A stretch of 64,000 nt of DNA from Microcyclospora pomicola (taxonomy: Eukaryota; Ascomycota; Dothideomycetes; Capnodiales): contig NHNY01000006.1 of assembly GCA_002786065.1 (NCBI GenBank), positions 62,001 through 126,000 on the forward strand, given 5' to 3'. A program made the position numbers and the translations under genes. The notes under the pieces were generated by a model. The model was not told the origin of the DNA and did not search any database. It saw only the letters and a list, made by a program, of their open reading frames with translations. Positions 10,397-20,689 of this stretch are shown here, in pieces. How positions within the stretch are numbered: position 1 is the stretch's first letter; each line of letters begins with the position of its first letter.

Positions 10397-10792
10397 CTAG
10401 GCCGCGCCGGTGGCCACACATTTCTTATAAGGTGGGAAGATCGTGAATTCACCGGCAGGGACGACAGTCGTGACCGTCGAGCCTGGGGCGCACGTGGTCC
10501 GGCTGGTGACCTTCTCGTACGATGTTGTCGGGACTATGGGATAGCAGCTTCTTGCAGTGCCGCCGGCACCAAGTCCTCCGGCGATCAAGCCAAGCATGCA
10601 GCCTGATGGGCAAGAGGTTGCCACACCCACGGGGCAGTCCGAGGCCACATAAGTCGATGCAGCAGGATTGGGAGCTTCAATGAGAGTAGTGATGGTGTAG
10701 ACCGTTTGGACGTGGACTACCGGGTTGGCGGTGGCGACTGTGGCTAGCAGAGCCAGTGCTGAAAGCATGGCAGTGGTGATGGAGGATGGCAT
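10397..10792 (-). CDS. Small secreted cysteine-containing protein
   Basis: The 131-residue protein has a clear N-terminal signal peptide: a hydrophobic run ALALLATVATA followed by a probable cleavage before NP at about residue 23. The mature part holds six cysteines, three of them in a CPVGVATSCPSGC cluster, then CYP, TTCAPG and a C-terminal KKCVATGAA. Small size, secretion and even Cys count suggest an extracellular wall-associated or effector-like protein; no enzyme motif is visible. A TATA-like box lies about 110 bp upstream of the ATG. I do not recognise the family. Confidence 0.75.
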   Translation of the reverse strand: MPSSITTAMLSALALLATVATANPVVHVQTVYTITTLIEAPNPAASTYVASDCPVGVATSCPSGCMLGLIAGGLGAGGTARSCYPIVPTTSYEKVTSRTTCAPGSTVTTVVPAGEFTIFPPYKKCVATGAA

Positions 10793-10900
10793 TTTGGATG
10801 ATAATTGGAGTGGACAGTGCTTGGCGTGACTACAAGGGGATGGCTGTTTGTGTTTCCGTAGCTGAGTATCGAGTAATGGTTGCTCATGGCTGGTTGGTTG

Positions 10901-10907
10901 TTTTATA
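10901..10907 (-). promoter_or_regulatory. TATA box upstream of the small secreted protein gene
   Basis: The minus strand reads TATAAAA here, about 110 nt before the start codon at 10792. This is a plausible core promoter for that gene. Confidence 0.45.
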
Positions 10908-11432
10908 TGTATTCAGTAGAACACGATGTTCGAGTTGATGCCAGCACAGCGTCTTGACGCATGCTTCATTTGAAACATGATGCGATGTTGTGGGACGCTG
11001 CAATGCTGGTCGCCATGCATGCCGCATGCCGAAGAATGACACGTTGGTCATGTTGGGGAGCAGGAGACAATATTTACGAAGCATAGCAGATGATGAACAG
11101 CAATCATTTGTCTGCCCGACAAGGTTTGACGCGGACGCCGTAATACTACACCTGAGTTCTGAGACGTCTCAGATATTAGGCCATGCACAATCGTCGTGGC
11201 GTAGCACATTATCATTATCCATCGTTCAAACACGTTTCAGTTTTACTTGCAGAACAGGAAACGTTCGATGCGCTGGGAAAGACGTGTCGATCGAGTCGTG
11301 AAACGATTCTTGATGCAATCGTAGCCTGCTCAGGGCCGGTAATTACCCATATCTGCTCTACCTTCGGCTGTCTAGCTGGGATTGATCAGTCATTAACTTC
11401 TTGTCCACATCTTATGTCATAAAGAAGGACTC
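10908..11432. other. Intergenic region, no gene seen
   Basis: About half a kilobase between two minus-strand genes. I found only short, unsupported open frames; it should hold upstream promoter sequence of the secreted-protein gene and the 3' flank of the disordered nuclear protein gene. Confidence 0.5.
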
Positions 11433-13808
11433 TCAGCCATCGCCCTGCAGCGTATGCGCCGCATTTTGTGAGCCACATCCTGACGGCAGAACCACAGGAG
11501 AAGAGCTCATTGCCAAGGTCCCGGGTTGCCATTCTGGTGGAGGTGGCGCGAGACTGAACTCTGTCATAACGACTGGCTGTGGTCGCTGCATACCATCACC
11601 CTCGTTACATTGTGTGCAATGTCCAATCGTCTGGTCACAGGAAGCGACACCTTTGTGCGTCAACGTCCATGGATACTGTATAGGAGAACTGGGTATCGTC
11701 TGCGTCAATCCGGCTGAGCTTTGATGGAACCAAGTAGGCTGCAGTCCTGCGATGGAAGGTTGAAGCTGCGACCATTGCGTAGGCATGACAGTGCTGAGTT
11801 GGGAGGAACGCAGCACGGGTGGCGACGAGGGCACCCGATCAGTTGCCACATCTGCTCGCACAGCCTTGCCATCCGCAGGATTGCGCCGCTCGTTCGGCTG
11901 TGAAGAGGGGACCACGTCCATGTCACGCACGTCAGCGGCAGTCTCTTCCGGGCTCTCCATTAGAGGCTCTTTGTGCGGCAATTTTCGTGTTTTCACGGAG
12001 GATGACTTTCCTGAAGAGGCTCCTATGTTCGTAGCGAAGTCGCAGGTTTGTGGCATGGTGGCTGTATATGCTGCTTCATCCACCACGTCCTTAGCAGGCT
12101 TACGATTCTCATGGTTGATCTCCTCTGCCTCTCCAAATACTCCGGGAATTTGTGTTCGAACCTGTGAGTCCAGTGCCCCGATTATGCCAAGCAATGTGTC
12201 GCTGCCGAGACCTGTGCTTTGTGACTCACCATGGCGGTCCAATGTCGTTCTCGCCGCAGGACTTGAACGCGCTTCGGGTTCGGTTGCTGCAGGTATGGGC
12301 GCTATTTCGACTACTTCATCATCCGCTGTCTCTTCTTCCTCTATCAGAACATCATCTGCATCGGTGTCGGAATCACCAACAGTAGTCTTGGTAAGAAGCA
12401 ATGCTGGTTTTTGAGCTTGGATCCGTGCTTGTGATGCAGTCTTGTTTTGAGTCTGCGTTCTCTGAGTGCGAAGAAACCTGGCTGCATCTCTGTCAAGAGC
12501 AGAATGTACTGGGTCATACGTTGAAGGGTTAAACAGGGTGTATTGAGTGTAGTTTTGCCCTTCCAGGTGAGATTCGTCATGGACGAAATCTAAAGCATGC
12601 TCAGCAACATCCAGCTCATCGTCTTCATCGTCAGAGTCGTGGATAGTGCTGACTCGCTCCAATGGTCCACGGCTTTGTGAGCCAGTATGTACGACTGGTG
12701 GCTCTTTTGCAAGGGTACGCCGTGTGTCTGCGTCAGGCGTAGGTCCTTTCGCGGCAGCGGGCTGTGCTTTGACGTATGTGAGCCTCCGACGGGTTCCGTC
12801 CAAGGTCTTCCGCGGAGTAGGCTGCGACTCCGGACTTTGACTTGAATTAGTAGGATACTCAATAGCAGATAGACTACTGCCGTGTTGAGACTTCTTCATA
12901 TCGGAGCTCGACTCTTGGTCTTGACACCGCAGACTGTCCAATGGCTTCTGTCCGGACACCGCCGAGTTGGGTAAAGCACTTCCATCTTCTTCGGCTCGCA
13001 CTACACGGGTTATACCCCATGCAAGATTGGGAGACGTCGGTGTGCTCGCCAATGGCTTCGTGCAAGCACCAGGACTACGCTCATCCTGCGCTGTGTCATA
13101 AACCGCCTGGCTGCCGCATCTCTCTCGCTCGCACGTTGGAGGCGTCATTTCGCAGACGTTCCTACTTTTCTCTCTTAGTGGCGACCGGGTTGCATCTTTA
13201 TAACGTGATGATCCCTGTGTATAGGTCCCAGCATCCGACGGAGTTTGAGAAGAGGGGATTATGCGCTCAGTGGCGAAGCGAACGCTTTTGCGTGGGGTGC
13301 GCAATTCTGTGTTGGCTACGAGACTTCTCCCTGTAGGCGGCGCTTGGGCACTCGTTGTCACTGATACATCCTGTAGTGAGGTCGGCTGGGATGATTTGTG
13401 TAACGAATTTGCTTTGCGATCCACAGTCCCAAGGACTGGCATCAGGTTTGTAGGCTGAATATTTTCGGCTTCTCTGACTTCGGCACGTCCTTTCATGCCC
13501 AGGACACGATCTTTCGCGGTTTCTCGTGATTGCTGCTTGGAATCATGGATCTCCTGATCCGAGTCGTCGCGTTCGAAACTGCTGGTTGAACGAACAAAGC
13601 CATGACGTTGCGTCAAAGTATTGTCCCGGCGGCGACGTACTGAGTCTGTCTTTCGTCGCTTCTTTGGTCGTACATCTTTGACCATTTCATCGTCGCTAGA
13701 ATTCCCAATGATCTCTGCCTCATGGCGGCCATAAGGGAAAATGACGGCGTGCAATTGTGTCAAGGTGCTCTGATCTTTTGCCAATTTGCGACTTCTTCTC
13801 CGTTCCAT
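11433..13808 (-). CDS. Disordered, probably nuclear protein of unknown function
   Basis: The frame is open from 13940, but the best start is the ATG at 13808, giving MERRRSRKLAKDQSTLTQL and 791 residues. The N-terminus is strongly basic, with a clear nuclear-localisation-type cluster (RPKKRRKTDSVRRRRD near residue 45). The rest is Ser/Thr/Pro/Gln-rich and alternates with acidic patches (DSDDEDDELDVAEHALDF; DTDADDVLIEEEETADDEVV). Near the C-terminus are PSSPPVLRSSQLSTVMPTQW and TIPSSPIQYPW. Similar Ser-Ser-Pro and STLTQ blocks occur in many fungal chromatin-associated proteins, but I cannot name a family. It is divergent from the AlkB gene with 284 bp between ATGs. Confidence 0.68.
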   Translation of the reverse strand: MERRRSRKLAKDQSTLTQLHAVIFPYGRHEAEIIGNSSDDEMVKDVRPKKRRKTDSVRRRRDNTLTQRHGFVRSTSSFERDDSDQEIHDSKQQSRETAKDRVLGMKGRAEVREAENIQPTNLMPVLGTVDRKANSLHKSSQPTSLQDVSVTTSAQAPPTGRSLVANTELRTPRKSVRFATERIIPSSQTPSDAGTYTQGSSRYKDATRSPLREKSRNVCEMTPPTCERERCGSQAVYDTAQDERSPGACTKPLASTPTSPNLAWGITRVVRAEEDGSALPNSAVSGQKPLDSLRCQDQESSSDMKKSQHGSSLSAIEYPTNSSQSPESQPTPRKTLDGTRRRLTYVKAQPAAAKGPTPDADTRRTLAKEPPVVHTGSQSRGPLERVSTIHDSDDEDDELDVAEHALDFVHDESHLEGQNYTQYTLFNPSTYDPVHSALDRDAARFLRTQRTQTQNKTASQARIQAQKPALLLTKTTVGDSDTDADDVLIEEEETADDEVVEIAPIPAATEPEARSSPAARTTLDRHGESQSTGLGSDTLLGIIGALDSQVRTQIPGVFGEAEEINHENRKPAKDVVDEAAYTATMPQTCDFATNIGASSGKSSSVKTRKLPHKEPLMESPEETAADVRDMDVVPSSQPNERRNPADGKAVRADVATDRVPSSPPVLRSSQLSTVMPTQWSQLQPSIAGLQPTWFHQSSAGLTQTIPSSPIQYPWTLTHKGVASCDQTIGHCTQCNEGDGMQRPQPVVMTEFSLAPPPPEWQPGTLAMSSSPVVLPSGCGSQNAAHTLQGDG

Positions 13809-14092
13809 GTTCGTTTCTGCCTGCTCCGGTGCCGAATGTGAAGGTTTGGTAATTGTGATGAATGCAGTGCAGTGGCGAACCCACGCGTCGCAGAGCGGGA
13901 GGGGAGACGCGCTTGGATGACGTCGCGCTTGGAATTTCACGCTATCCTCCTCTCAGTAGGAATACGAACCATACCGTACCTAAGGTATACACCCATTTGT
14001 GCTTTGCCGATCCACAGCATGATAATGGCAATAGGACATGATAAGGTACATGTGGCGACCAGAAACTATCTCACCTTCGCTGTTCACCAACC

Positions 14093-15208
14093 ATGGCATC
14101 CTCTCGCGAGGCTTTCGATGCCCACGCGAGACCACCAGAAGCGATCCGAAGCATCTACAAAAGATATCAGAAGACAGACATTAAAGCGCTTGAGGCAGAT
14201 CATGATCTGATAGACTTCTCTGCCGAGAATTTCGGTTCCACGAATGGCAGAATAAGGAAAGCTTCACAAGATCTGGCCGACAGAATTGGCATTCTGCATG
14301 AGTCTTTGCAAAAGTTTCTCGAGTCAAATGACACCATCAGCTCGTCTGTAATGACCGTATATTCGCAAGGACCATACGAAGTCACAGCTTTACCAGGTAA
14401 GTAGGTCAGATTCAAAGACAGCTCTATCTATACTGAACGAGAGACTAAGGCAAAGGTAGGTCTCATTGTCTACCCTGCCCTTTTCGATCAAACACCTGTT
14501 CAAAGGCATCTCTTAGATACACTTCTGCATCGCGACCTGTCCAATCCTGTTCATCAGACAAATTTGCATCTCCACTACGATCTGAGCTACCCTCCGGAGG
14601 AATCTTCTTTCTTCTCGTGTGCTGGTGCCGATTTGGTCAGCTTGGCAAAAGATCCCTCCATTCATAAACCAGTTACCACGAAGCAGCTGCTGAATAAGAA
14701 GCTACGCTGGATGACGCTAGGAGGGCAGTACGACTGGACCAATAAGGTCTATCCAACCAGTCCACCGCCGGCTTTCCCATCCGACGTGAAAAACCTGATC
14801 GAGGACAATTTTCCCATGCGAGCCGAAGCGGCGATTGTGAACATCTACTCACCAGGAGATACCCTGAGCTTACATCGCGATGTGAGCGAGGACTGCGATC
14901 AACCTCTGGTCAGCGTATCGATCGGATGCGACGCCATCTTTGTCGTGGGACTGAACGAAGAAGAGAATGGTCGTTCGCGCATCGCAGCTTTGAGGCTGCG
15001 GTCTGGCGATGCCGTCCTCATGACAGGCGCAAGTAGATTCGCTTGGCATGGTGTGCCAAAGATACTCGAAAATACATGCCCACAGGACCTGGCCGCTTGG
15101 CCGGCAGCAGGCTCCGGCAGCGAAGGTGACCATGTTGACACCACTCAATGGCAAGGGTGGATGCGCGGGAAGCGGATCAACCTCAATGTCAGACAAATGT
15201 TCCACTGA
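14093..15208 (+). CDS. AlkB-family 2-oxoglutarate/Fe(II) dioxygenase (ALKBH1-like)
   Basis: The gene has two exons, 14093-14396 and 14460-15208. The 63-nt intron runs from GTAAGT to a GTAG acceptor and restores frame, giving YEVTALPG-LIVYPALFDQ, 350 residues. It is a non-heme iron dioxygenase of the AlkB fold, expected to demethylate nucleic acid. The iron ligands are visible as HRD (His about 240, Asp about 242) and WHG (His about 298). The 2-oxoglutarate-binding signature is KRINLNVRQMF, with Arg about 340 and about 346. Conserved WMTLGGQYDWTNKVY and AAIVNIYSPGDTLSLH precede the core. The N-terminal ~100 residues are the helical extension seen in fungal Alkbh1 homologues. An ALKBH1-like role (tRNA or DNA demethylation) is inferred. 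Confidence 0.9.
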
Positions 15209-16369
15209 GTTATCATTCCAAGAGTCGGCAATACCCAGGCCCGGCTCGCTCCCCGACCATATCGAATAGATCCCACGAACAAAAGTTTTGAAAGCTACCA
15301 ATTCAATCACTAGATGGTTTCTGCACCTGGATCCAGCCTGATCTCACGCACTTAGCCCTGTAGCAAACACGAAACATTGCTAAACACGCCTCATACGCAT
15401 ACGAGAGACAGCGGAATATGACCTGTTTGTGGATGTAAACTGAATCTAAGAGAAGGCTGGGAAGTGGTTTCAGCAGATGGTGAAGGAAGGAGGGAGAGGA
15501 GGCACGATAGTGGCACAGCATAAGGTAGCCTTCATATCTTATCTATACATGTGAAGTATGACTCTTCACATTAGAATAATGCAGGATATGGCGGTACCTT
15601 GTCGCTGTCTGCGGGTATCTGCAAGGCATCGGTAATAAGGTATGCAACCTACCACTCATATCTGGTACCTGGTACGCAGCGCTTACATGTATCGATGGGA
15701 ATGATCCGGGCGCTGAGGCATTGTGCTTGACATCCCGCGGTATGATCTGGACATTCCTACTCTTGCTCTCGCGATCATATTTCACCACTTGAGGCATGGA
15801 TGTCGTTGGACTGTACGTGGATGTAATAATGCCGCAAGACGACGTCGTAAGCCGGGAAGCCCGACGCGGTCAGCCGGCGAGAGATCAAGCCTTGCACGAA
15901 TGAAGCAGCTTCACGCCTCAGCGTGCTTCAGCTCCACTATTGCTTATCGTCCTCCACCCCCGACGATTCGACACAACACGCGTTCTGCTCCCACGGCTTT
16001 TCTCGTACACATGCAGCGATTGATGATGGCTGCCTCTTCCCACATCACAGTCCAGACGCTGGCAGATGACCATCAACACGAGCAGTCACGATAGACAGTT
16101 CCTTCACGGTAGGACCAGATGCGTTCCCATTCACTTTGCGACTGACTCACTAAATTTTCTTACCCGACGCTCCCCATGTTCAGATCCCTCCCAGAAGTAT
16201 ATCTATCTCCCGCGTCATTCCTAAGTAGTTATCTTCTTGTTCCTTTGTCAACCTGGCGCCGAACCTCACCCAGCTCGTGGCATACCTACGCTTCCGCCTA
16301 CGCAACACCGTCGTCCACCACCGCATCCGCCAGCAACGACGGAGCATTGCCAAAGCCCCAGCGCTCCCG
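15209..16369. other. Intergenic region, no gene seen
   Basis: About 1.16 kb between two plus-strand genes. The open frame leading into the next gene continues upstream only through a non-ATG codon and gives no recognisable protein. The region probably holds the 3' UTR of the AlkB gene and the promoter and leader of the phosphatase gene. Confidence 0.5.
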
Positions 16370-17225
16370 ATGGCCCCCATCATCCACTGTGTGCGCCATG
16401 CACAAGGCTACCATAACCTCTCGATCGCGAACCACTCGATGCGGGATCCGCTGCTCACTCCATACGGAGAAGAGCAATGTCGCGACCTCGCCGTCCAATT
16501 CCCATACCACGACAATGTCGAGCTGGTAGTCGCCAGCCCGCTGAAGAGAACCATCTATACCGCGCTGCATGGCTTCGGCGATGCCATCCAGGCCAGAAAT
16601 ATCAAGATCATTGCTCTGCCCGAGCTGCAGGAAACGTCGGACCTGCCTTGCGATACCGGCAGTTCGCCCGAAGACATTGCGGTGGAGTTTGACGGCAAGC
16701 CGGTCGACCTTTCTCTTGTGCAACCGGACTGGAATACCAAGCAATCCCGATGGTCTCCCACTGCACCGGCGATTGAGAAGCGTGCCAAGGACGCCCGAGT
16801 GTGGCTCATGCAGCGGCCGGAGAAGGAGATTGTCGTCGTTACTCACGGTAGATCACACCCTGACTTATGTACGTTGATGGTATGACTCGGCAAGGTTACT
16901 GACACCATCAGGCGGCTTCCTCCACTACTTCACTGAAGACTGGACCGGAAGTGAGAAGTTCACCGGGACTGGCTGGGCGAACACGGAGTTCCGCTCTTAC
17001 ACCTTCAGCTCCCACGAGCCTGCAGAGGCACACTTGGTCGAAACTCTCGAGTCGCGCAAGCGGCGCTTAGGGGATGTCAAGCCGCTCGATCACAATGAAC
17101 AGCTCCAGCTGAAGCAGACGGCGATGCAGGAATGGGGGAAGAGGGGGTATGTGACACCCACGAACGAGACGACAGCGGAAGCCCTTGCGGAGACGAATGG
17201 GAATGCCGCAAAGACCGTCACATGA
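16370..17225 (+). CDS. Histidine phosphatase superfamily protein (Pmu1-like)
   Basis: Two exons, 16370-16847 and 16912-17225, are joined across a 64-nt intron that splits the second catalytic motif (VVVTHG|GFLHYF). The intron has a GTAGAT donor, a CTGAC branch and a CAG acceptor. The 263-residue product starts MAPIIHCVRHAQG, with the phosphohistidine His10 in the RHAQG motif. It continues with LTPYGEEQC and VASPLKRTIYTA, has an ETSDLPCDTGSS loop, and the second His at about 159. This is the branched phosphoglycerate-mutase-like family of fungal Pmu1 phosphatases, which act on small phosphorylated metabolites; the substrate is unknown. The open frame extends upstream to a GTG at 16277, but the ATG at 16370 matches the usual N-terminus. 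Confidence 0.86.
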
Positions 17226-18118
17226 TCTTGTCGGTGTGAATATTTGACGTTGTGACACCAAGGGAGGTTGTTCGCGACGTATTGGAACTGCATCTCACGA
17301 AGACATGGTATGCTTATGAACAATAGCAATGACAGACTGGCGGACTCGCATGATAGATGATAAAGCGGAGTGAGCATTAATCTTCTATACACCTAGAAAC
17401 GACTATGCGTATTCAACAGTTCTCACCAACAACATGTAAGAACACAAGCGTCTCATCTGGATCGTTCATCGTACCTATGTAAAACATATACCTCACTTAG
17501 TTAAGGTAGACGATGACCTAAGGTACGCTTCCGTCAGCGAACGGTCAAGACCGACCATGACTAATCCCGCCCAGGGTCCGGCGCTCCCCCACACCTCGGC
17601 CTACTCACGCGAGCAAATAGCCGTGTCGCCCCAAAAGAAATGGGCTCATCAGTCAGCTCAGGGCCAGGACAAACACCACGCCTGTAGAATTGTTCCCAGG
17701 CTTCATCTCACCATTCCTCCCTTCCCACTCTTTCTCACACCTCGCCGGAATTTGGTTTCCTTCTCCTTCTTCTTCGCGAGCATGGAACCGAATCCGAATG
17801 ACTTTGTTCTACATACAATTGCTCTAACATATACGCCTGCGAGGAAGAAAGAGTGAAGAGATATATACGGCTTCGGCTTTGGGGTTTTATTATTTCCGCT
17901 GGGTTGCTACACTACCACCCTCTGTTCACTATAGCTGTGAAGTGCCTTTTTGGGTTCCTTGGTCGAAGGATAAGCTCGACGTTCTACCTGACTGAAGGGA
18001 GGAGACAGACATAACGCTCCAGGCTGTCTTGTGCGGTGTGTGGCTTCGGGTTGGCTGGCTTCAGAATTTATGAATTGCGTAGGAGCGCGAGATCTCCACT
18101 ACCCACGAAGAACACAGG
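17226..18118. other. Intergenic region upstream of panB
   Basis: About 0.9 kb with no supportable gene. A TATA-like GATATATACGG lies near 17870, about 250 bp before the panB ATG, and the interval between is pyrimidine- and T-rich in places, consistent with a promoter and leader. Confidence 0.5.
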
Positions 18119-19147
18119 ATGGCGAACGTCGCACACAGAGTCATGGGTCCTAGTACCTCGACGGCACTCCTACGACAAAGCATCCCTCCAATCAATCCCA
18201 CAATGCTGCATCGACAGGCCCTCCTACCGCTGCTAGCACTACGACACTCCTCACACGGCCCCATGAGCCTCGCGGCGACGACGCGGAAGAAGGTGACCAT
18301 CCCGACCCTCCAAGCGATGCACCGTCGCCAGGAGCCCATCGCGATGATCACGGCGCACGACTTCCCAAGCGCGCATGTCGCGGACCAGGCGGGAATGGAC
18401 ATGGTGCTAGTGGGAGACAGTCTGGCCATGGTGGCGCTGGGGATGGAGGACACGAGCGAGGTGCTCATGGAAGAGATGATCCTGCATTGTCGGAGTGTGG
18501 CCCGTGGAGCAAAGGCGGCCTTCATTGTGGGTGACCTGCCGATGGGCTCGTATGAGGTCTCGCCGGAGCAGGCGATGCAGAGCGCGATCAAGATGGTGAA
18601 GGAGGGTCGAGTGCATGGCGTCAAGCTCGAGGGCGGAGTGGAGATGACTCCCGCCATCGCGAAGATCGCCACTGCAGGCATCCCGGTGTTGGCACATGTC
18701 GGTCTGACGCCGCAAAGACAGAACTCGCTTGGGGGGTTCCGCGTGCAGGGGAAGTCGATCGCCAGTGCGGTGCGAGTCCTGCAAGACGCGCTCGCCGTGC
18801 AAGAAGCCGGCGCCTTCGCTGTGGTACTGGAAGCAGTCCCCGCCGAGGTCGCCGCTCTCATCACCAAGAAGCTGTCGATCCCGACCATTGGCATTGGCGC
18901 CGGAAACGGCACCTCCGGCCAGGTGCTGGTTCAAGTCGACATGTCCGGCAACTTCCCACCCGGCCGCTTCCTGCCCAAGTTCGTCAAGCAGTACGGCGAT
19001 GTCTGGGGAGAAGCGAAGCGGGCGATCGAGACGTATCGGAGTGAGGTGAAGGATTATAGCTATCCAGGGCCTGAGCACACATACCCGATGTCCAAGGAGG
19101 TCTTCGCCGAGTTTGAGAAAATAGTGGAAGGCCAAAGTTTAGTATAG
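18119..19147 (+). CDS. ECM31: 3-methyl-2-oxobutanoate hydroxymethyltransferase (PanB/Ecm31)
   Basis: This enzyme makes ketopantoate from 2-oxoisovalerate and 5,10-methylene-tetrahydrofolate, the first committed step to pantothenate and CoA. The 342-residue protein has a ~55-residue Arg/Ser/Leu-rich, acid-poor N-terminus consistent with a mitochondrial presequence. The PanB barrel then begins at KKVTIPTLQAMH. Diagnostic stretches are MITAHDFPSA, MVLVGDSLAMV, FIVGDLPMGSY, GVKLEGG, ILAHVG-type VLAHVGLTPQ, and IPTIGIGAGNGTSGQVLV. All metal- and substrate-binding regions are intact. There is no intron. It is convergent with ATG12, only 132 bp between the stop codons, so the 3' UTRs probably overlap. 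Confidence 0.95.
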   Translation: MANVAHRVMGPSTSTALLRQSIPPINPTMLHRQALLPLLALRHSSHGPMSLAATTRKKVTIPTLQAMHRRQEPIAMITAHDFPSAHVADQAGMDMVLVGDSLAMVALGMEDTSEVLMEEMILHCRSVARGAKAAFIVGDLPMGSYEVSPEQAMQSAIKMVKEGRVHGVKLEGGVEMTPAIAKIATAGIPVLAHVGLTPQRQNSLGGFRVQGKSIASAVRVLQDALAVQEAGAFAVVLEAVPAEVAALITKKLSIPTIGIGAGNGTSGQVLVQVDMSGNFPPGRFLPKFVKQYGDVWGEAKRAIETYRSEVKDYSYPGPEHTYPMSKEVFAEFEKIVEGQSLV

Positions 19148-19279
19148 CGAAGCAGGCTGGGAGAATAGATGAACATTCAATCCCACTGCTCGCATTCTCA
19201 TTCATCGTCCCATCATTAAGCGTAACCCAAACTCCCTCGTAATCAACCACTGCCCATGTTCCCCCCTCGACCGTGCATG

Positions 19280-19935
19280 TCATCCAAACGCCTGCGTGAC
19301 GCTATAACTCACCACCAACTCCTCGCCAGTCTTGAAGCACTACACCACATCATTAGCCATCGTCATCTCCGCCACCTCTCACCCTCAACAACCTCCCCCA
19401 AACACCCTCAACTCAGCAAAAGCAAAAACAGAAGAAAAGCCAAACTCACCCGCCACAAATTCCCCACCCCCTCATCGAGCCCCGGCGCAAAGACGGAATT
19501 AACGTAGCAGAACACGCTCTCGTGCGCGGGCAGGCGCAGGCTGCGCCGCAGGAAGCGCACGATGTACTCGAAGCGCTGGCTGCTGGCGCACTTGAAGCGC
19601 GGGGCGCGCAGGGCGGGCGTGTTGGGGAGGGGGGAGAGGCGGATTGTTACTAGTTTTATATCCTCGTCAGCGATAGATAAAAGCTGAGGGAAGAGGGGAG
19701 CGGGGAGAGGGTTTCATGTACCTTTCTCCCGCTCGACCTCGCCCGCCGACTCGAGCGCTTGATGCGCGTCGCGCGGCAGTTGGTCGAGGATGACGGAGGC
19801 GGCGATGGTGAGGGGCAGGTCGAGGTCGGCGGGCGGGGTGGAGGATGGTGAGGCGTCGGGGTCGCTGGGGTCCGGGTCGTCCATGGTTGGGACATTGGGG
19901 GAGGAGGTGCGGGAGGGCGAGGGCGAGAAGGCCAT
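19280..19935 (-). CDS. ATG12: Autophagy ubiquitin-like protein Atg12
   Basis: Three exons on the minus strand (19722-19935, 19450-19649, 19280-19339) give a 157-residue protein. Intron 1 has a GTACAT donor, a CTGAC branch and a CTAG acceptor; intron 2 has a GTGAGT donor and a GTAG acceptor. Both splices keep frame. The N-terminal ~70 residues are a Ser/Pro/Asp-rich disordered arm. The ubiquitin fold begins at EKVTIRLSPLP and continues through FKCASSQRFEYIVRFLRR, CYVNSVFAPGLDEGVGNLWR and CFKTGEELVVSYSVTQAFG. The chain ends in the Gly that Atg7 and Atg10 activate for conjugation to Atg5, so no processing is needed. The third exon codes only 19 residues but carries this essential end. Confidence 0.93.
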
Positions 19936-20689
19936 GATTCTACCTGTTCAGGAGATGTGAGGGAGAAGAGGGTTGGGGGAGGGTTGTTGTGCACGAAGGC
20001 GGCTTGAGGAATGGGTGAATTGGTGTGAGGTGCGGTTTGTGGGGACGGTATCGAGATGCCTTGCGTAAGGTAGGTAGGTAGGTTCAGGTCGTGTGCATGA
20101 TCAGGACCCGGCGTGTGTACATGTTGTGTAAGTTGTCCAGATGTAGGGCACTTTATTGTCTTGTTGATGAACCTGGGTCCGATGATCGTAGGTTGGTTGA
20201 AGTGGCGGATGCCTACGCGCATACAAGTAAGGTATACCATGTGCAAACATCGACAATAGGACTTCTAGATAGGAACATAGGCACATGATCGAATGGAGAA
20301 GGATGTTTTTAGCACTTCTTCAGCATGCAAATATGCCATTATATAGATGCCTCGACTAGTATGTGCCGTCGCAACAGCGTCATGCCAATCAGCGAAGCAC
20401 AAGGTGTGGTGGATGCTCTTGAGCATGTCTCATGTCATATCTTTGTTTAAAGATGTTCATAGCACGTGCGATGTCCGTCGCAGCGCAGGAGCCTCTTATT
20501 GGCATGTTGATTCGTTTGAGCCCATACATTGGTATTGGTATCGTCACATTGACCGGAACTAGCACTTCTCTATCCTCACACCGTGCCTCGTATGTGCGTC
20601 TTGTAGTCAATGGACCGCATAGCCCCAGTGTCCTGTATCTCGTGCGCTAACGTTTCAGACATCGATGTCACGTCTGCGAACACCGAAAT
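19936..20689. other. Intergenic region, no gene seen
   Basis: About 0.75 kb upstream of ATG12 and downstream of the Dbf4-type gene, both on the minus strand. It contains short purine-rich and (GGTA)-like runs (for example near 20068) but no supportable gene. Confidence 0.5.

Noticed and set aside
11785-12414. 209-codon plus-strand frame
   Set aside because: Shadow of the Ser-rich disordered gene on the minus strand.
18061-18912. 283-codon minus-strand frame
   Set aside because: Antisense shadow of panB, which is unambiguous on the plus strand.
19656-20246. 196-codon minus-strand Pro/Thr/His-rich frame
   Set aside because: Overlaps ATG12 exon 1 in another frame and its promoter; composition artefact.
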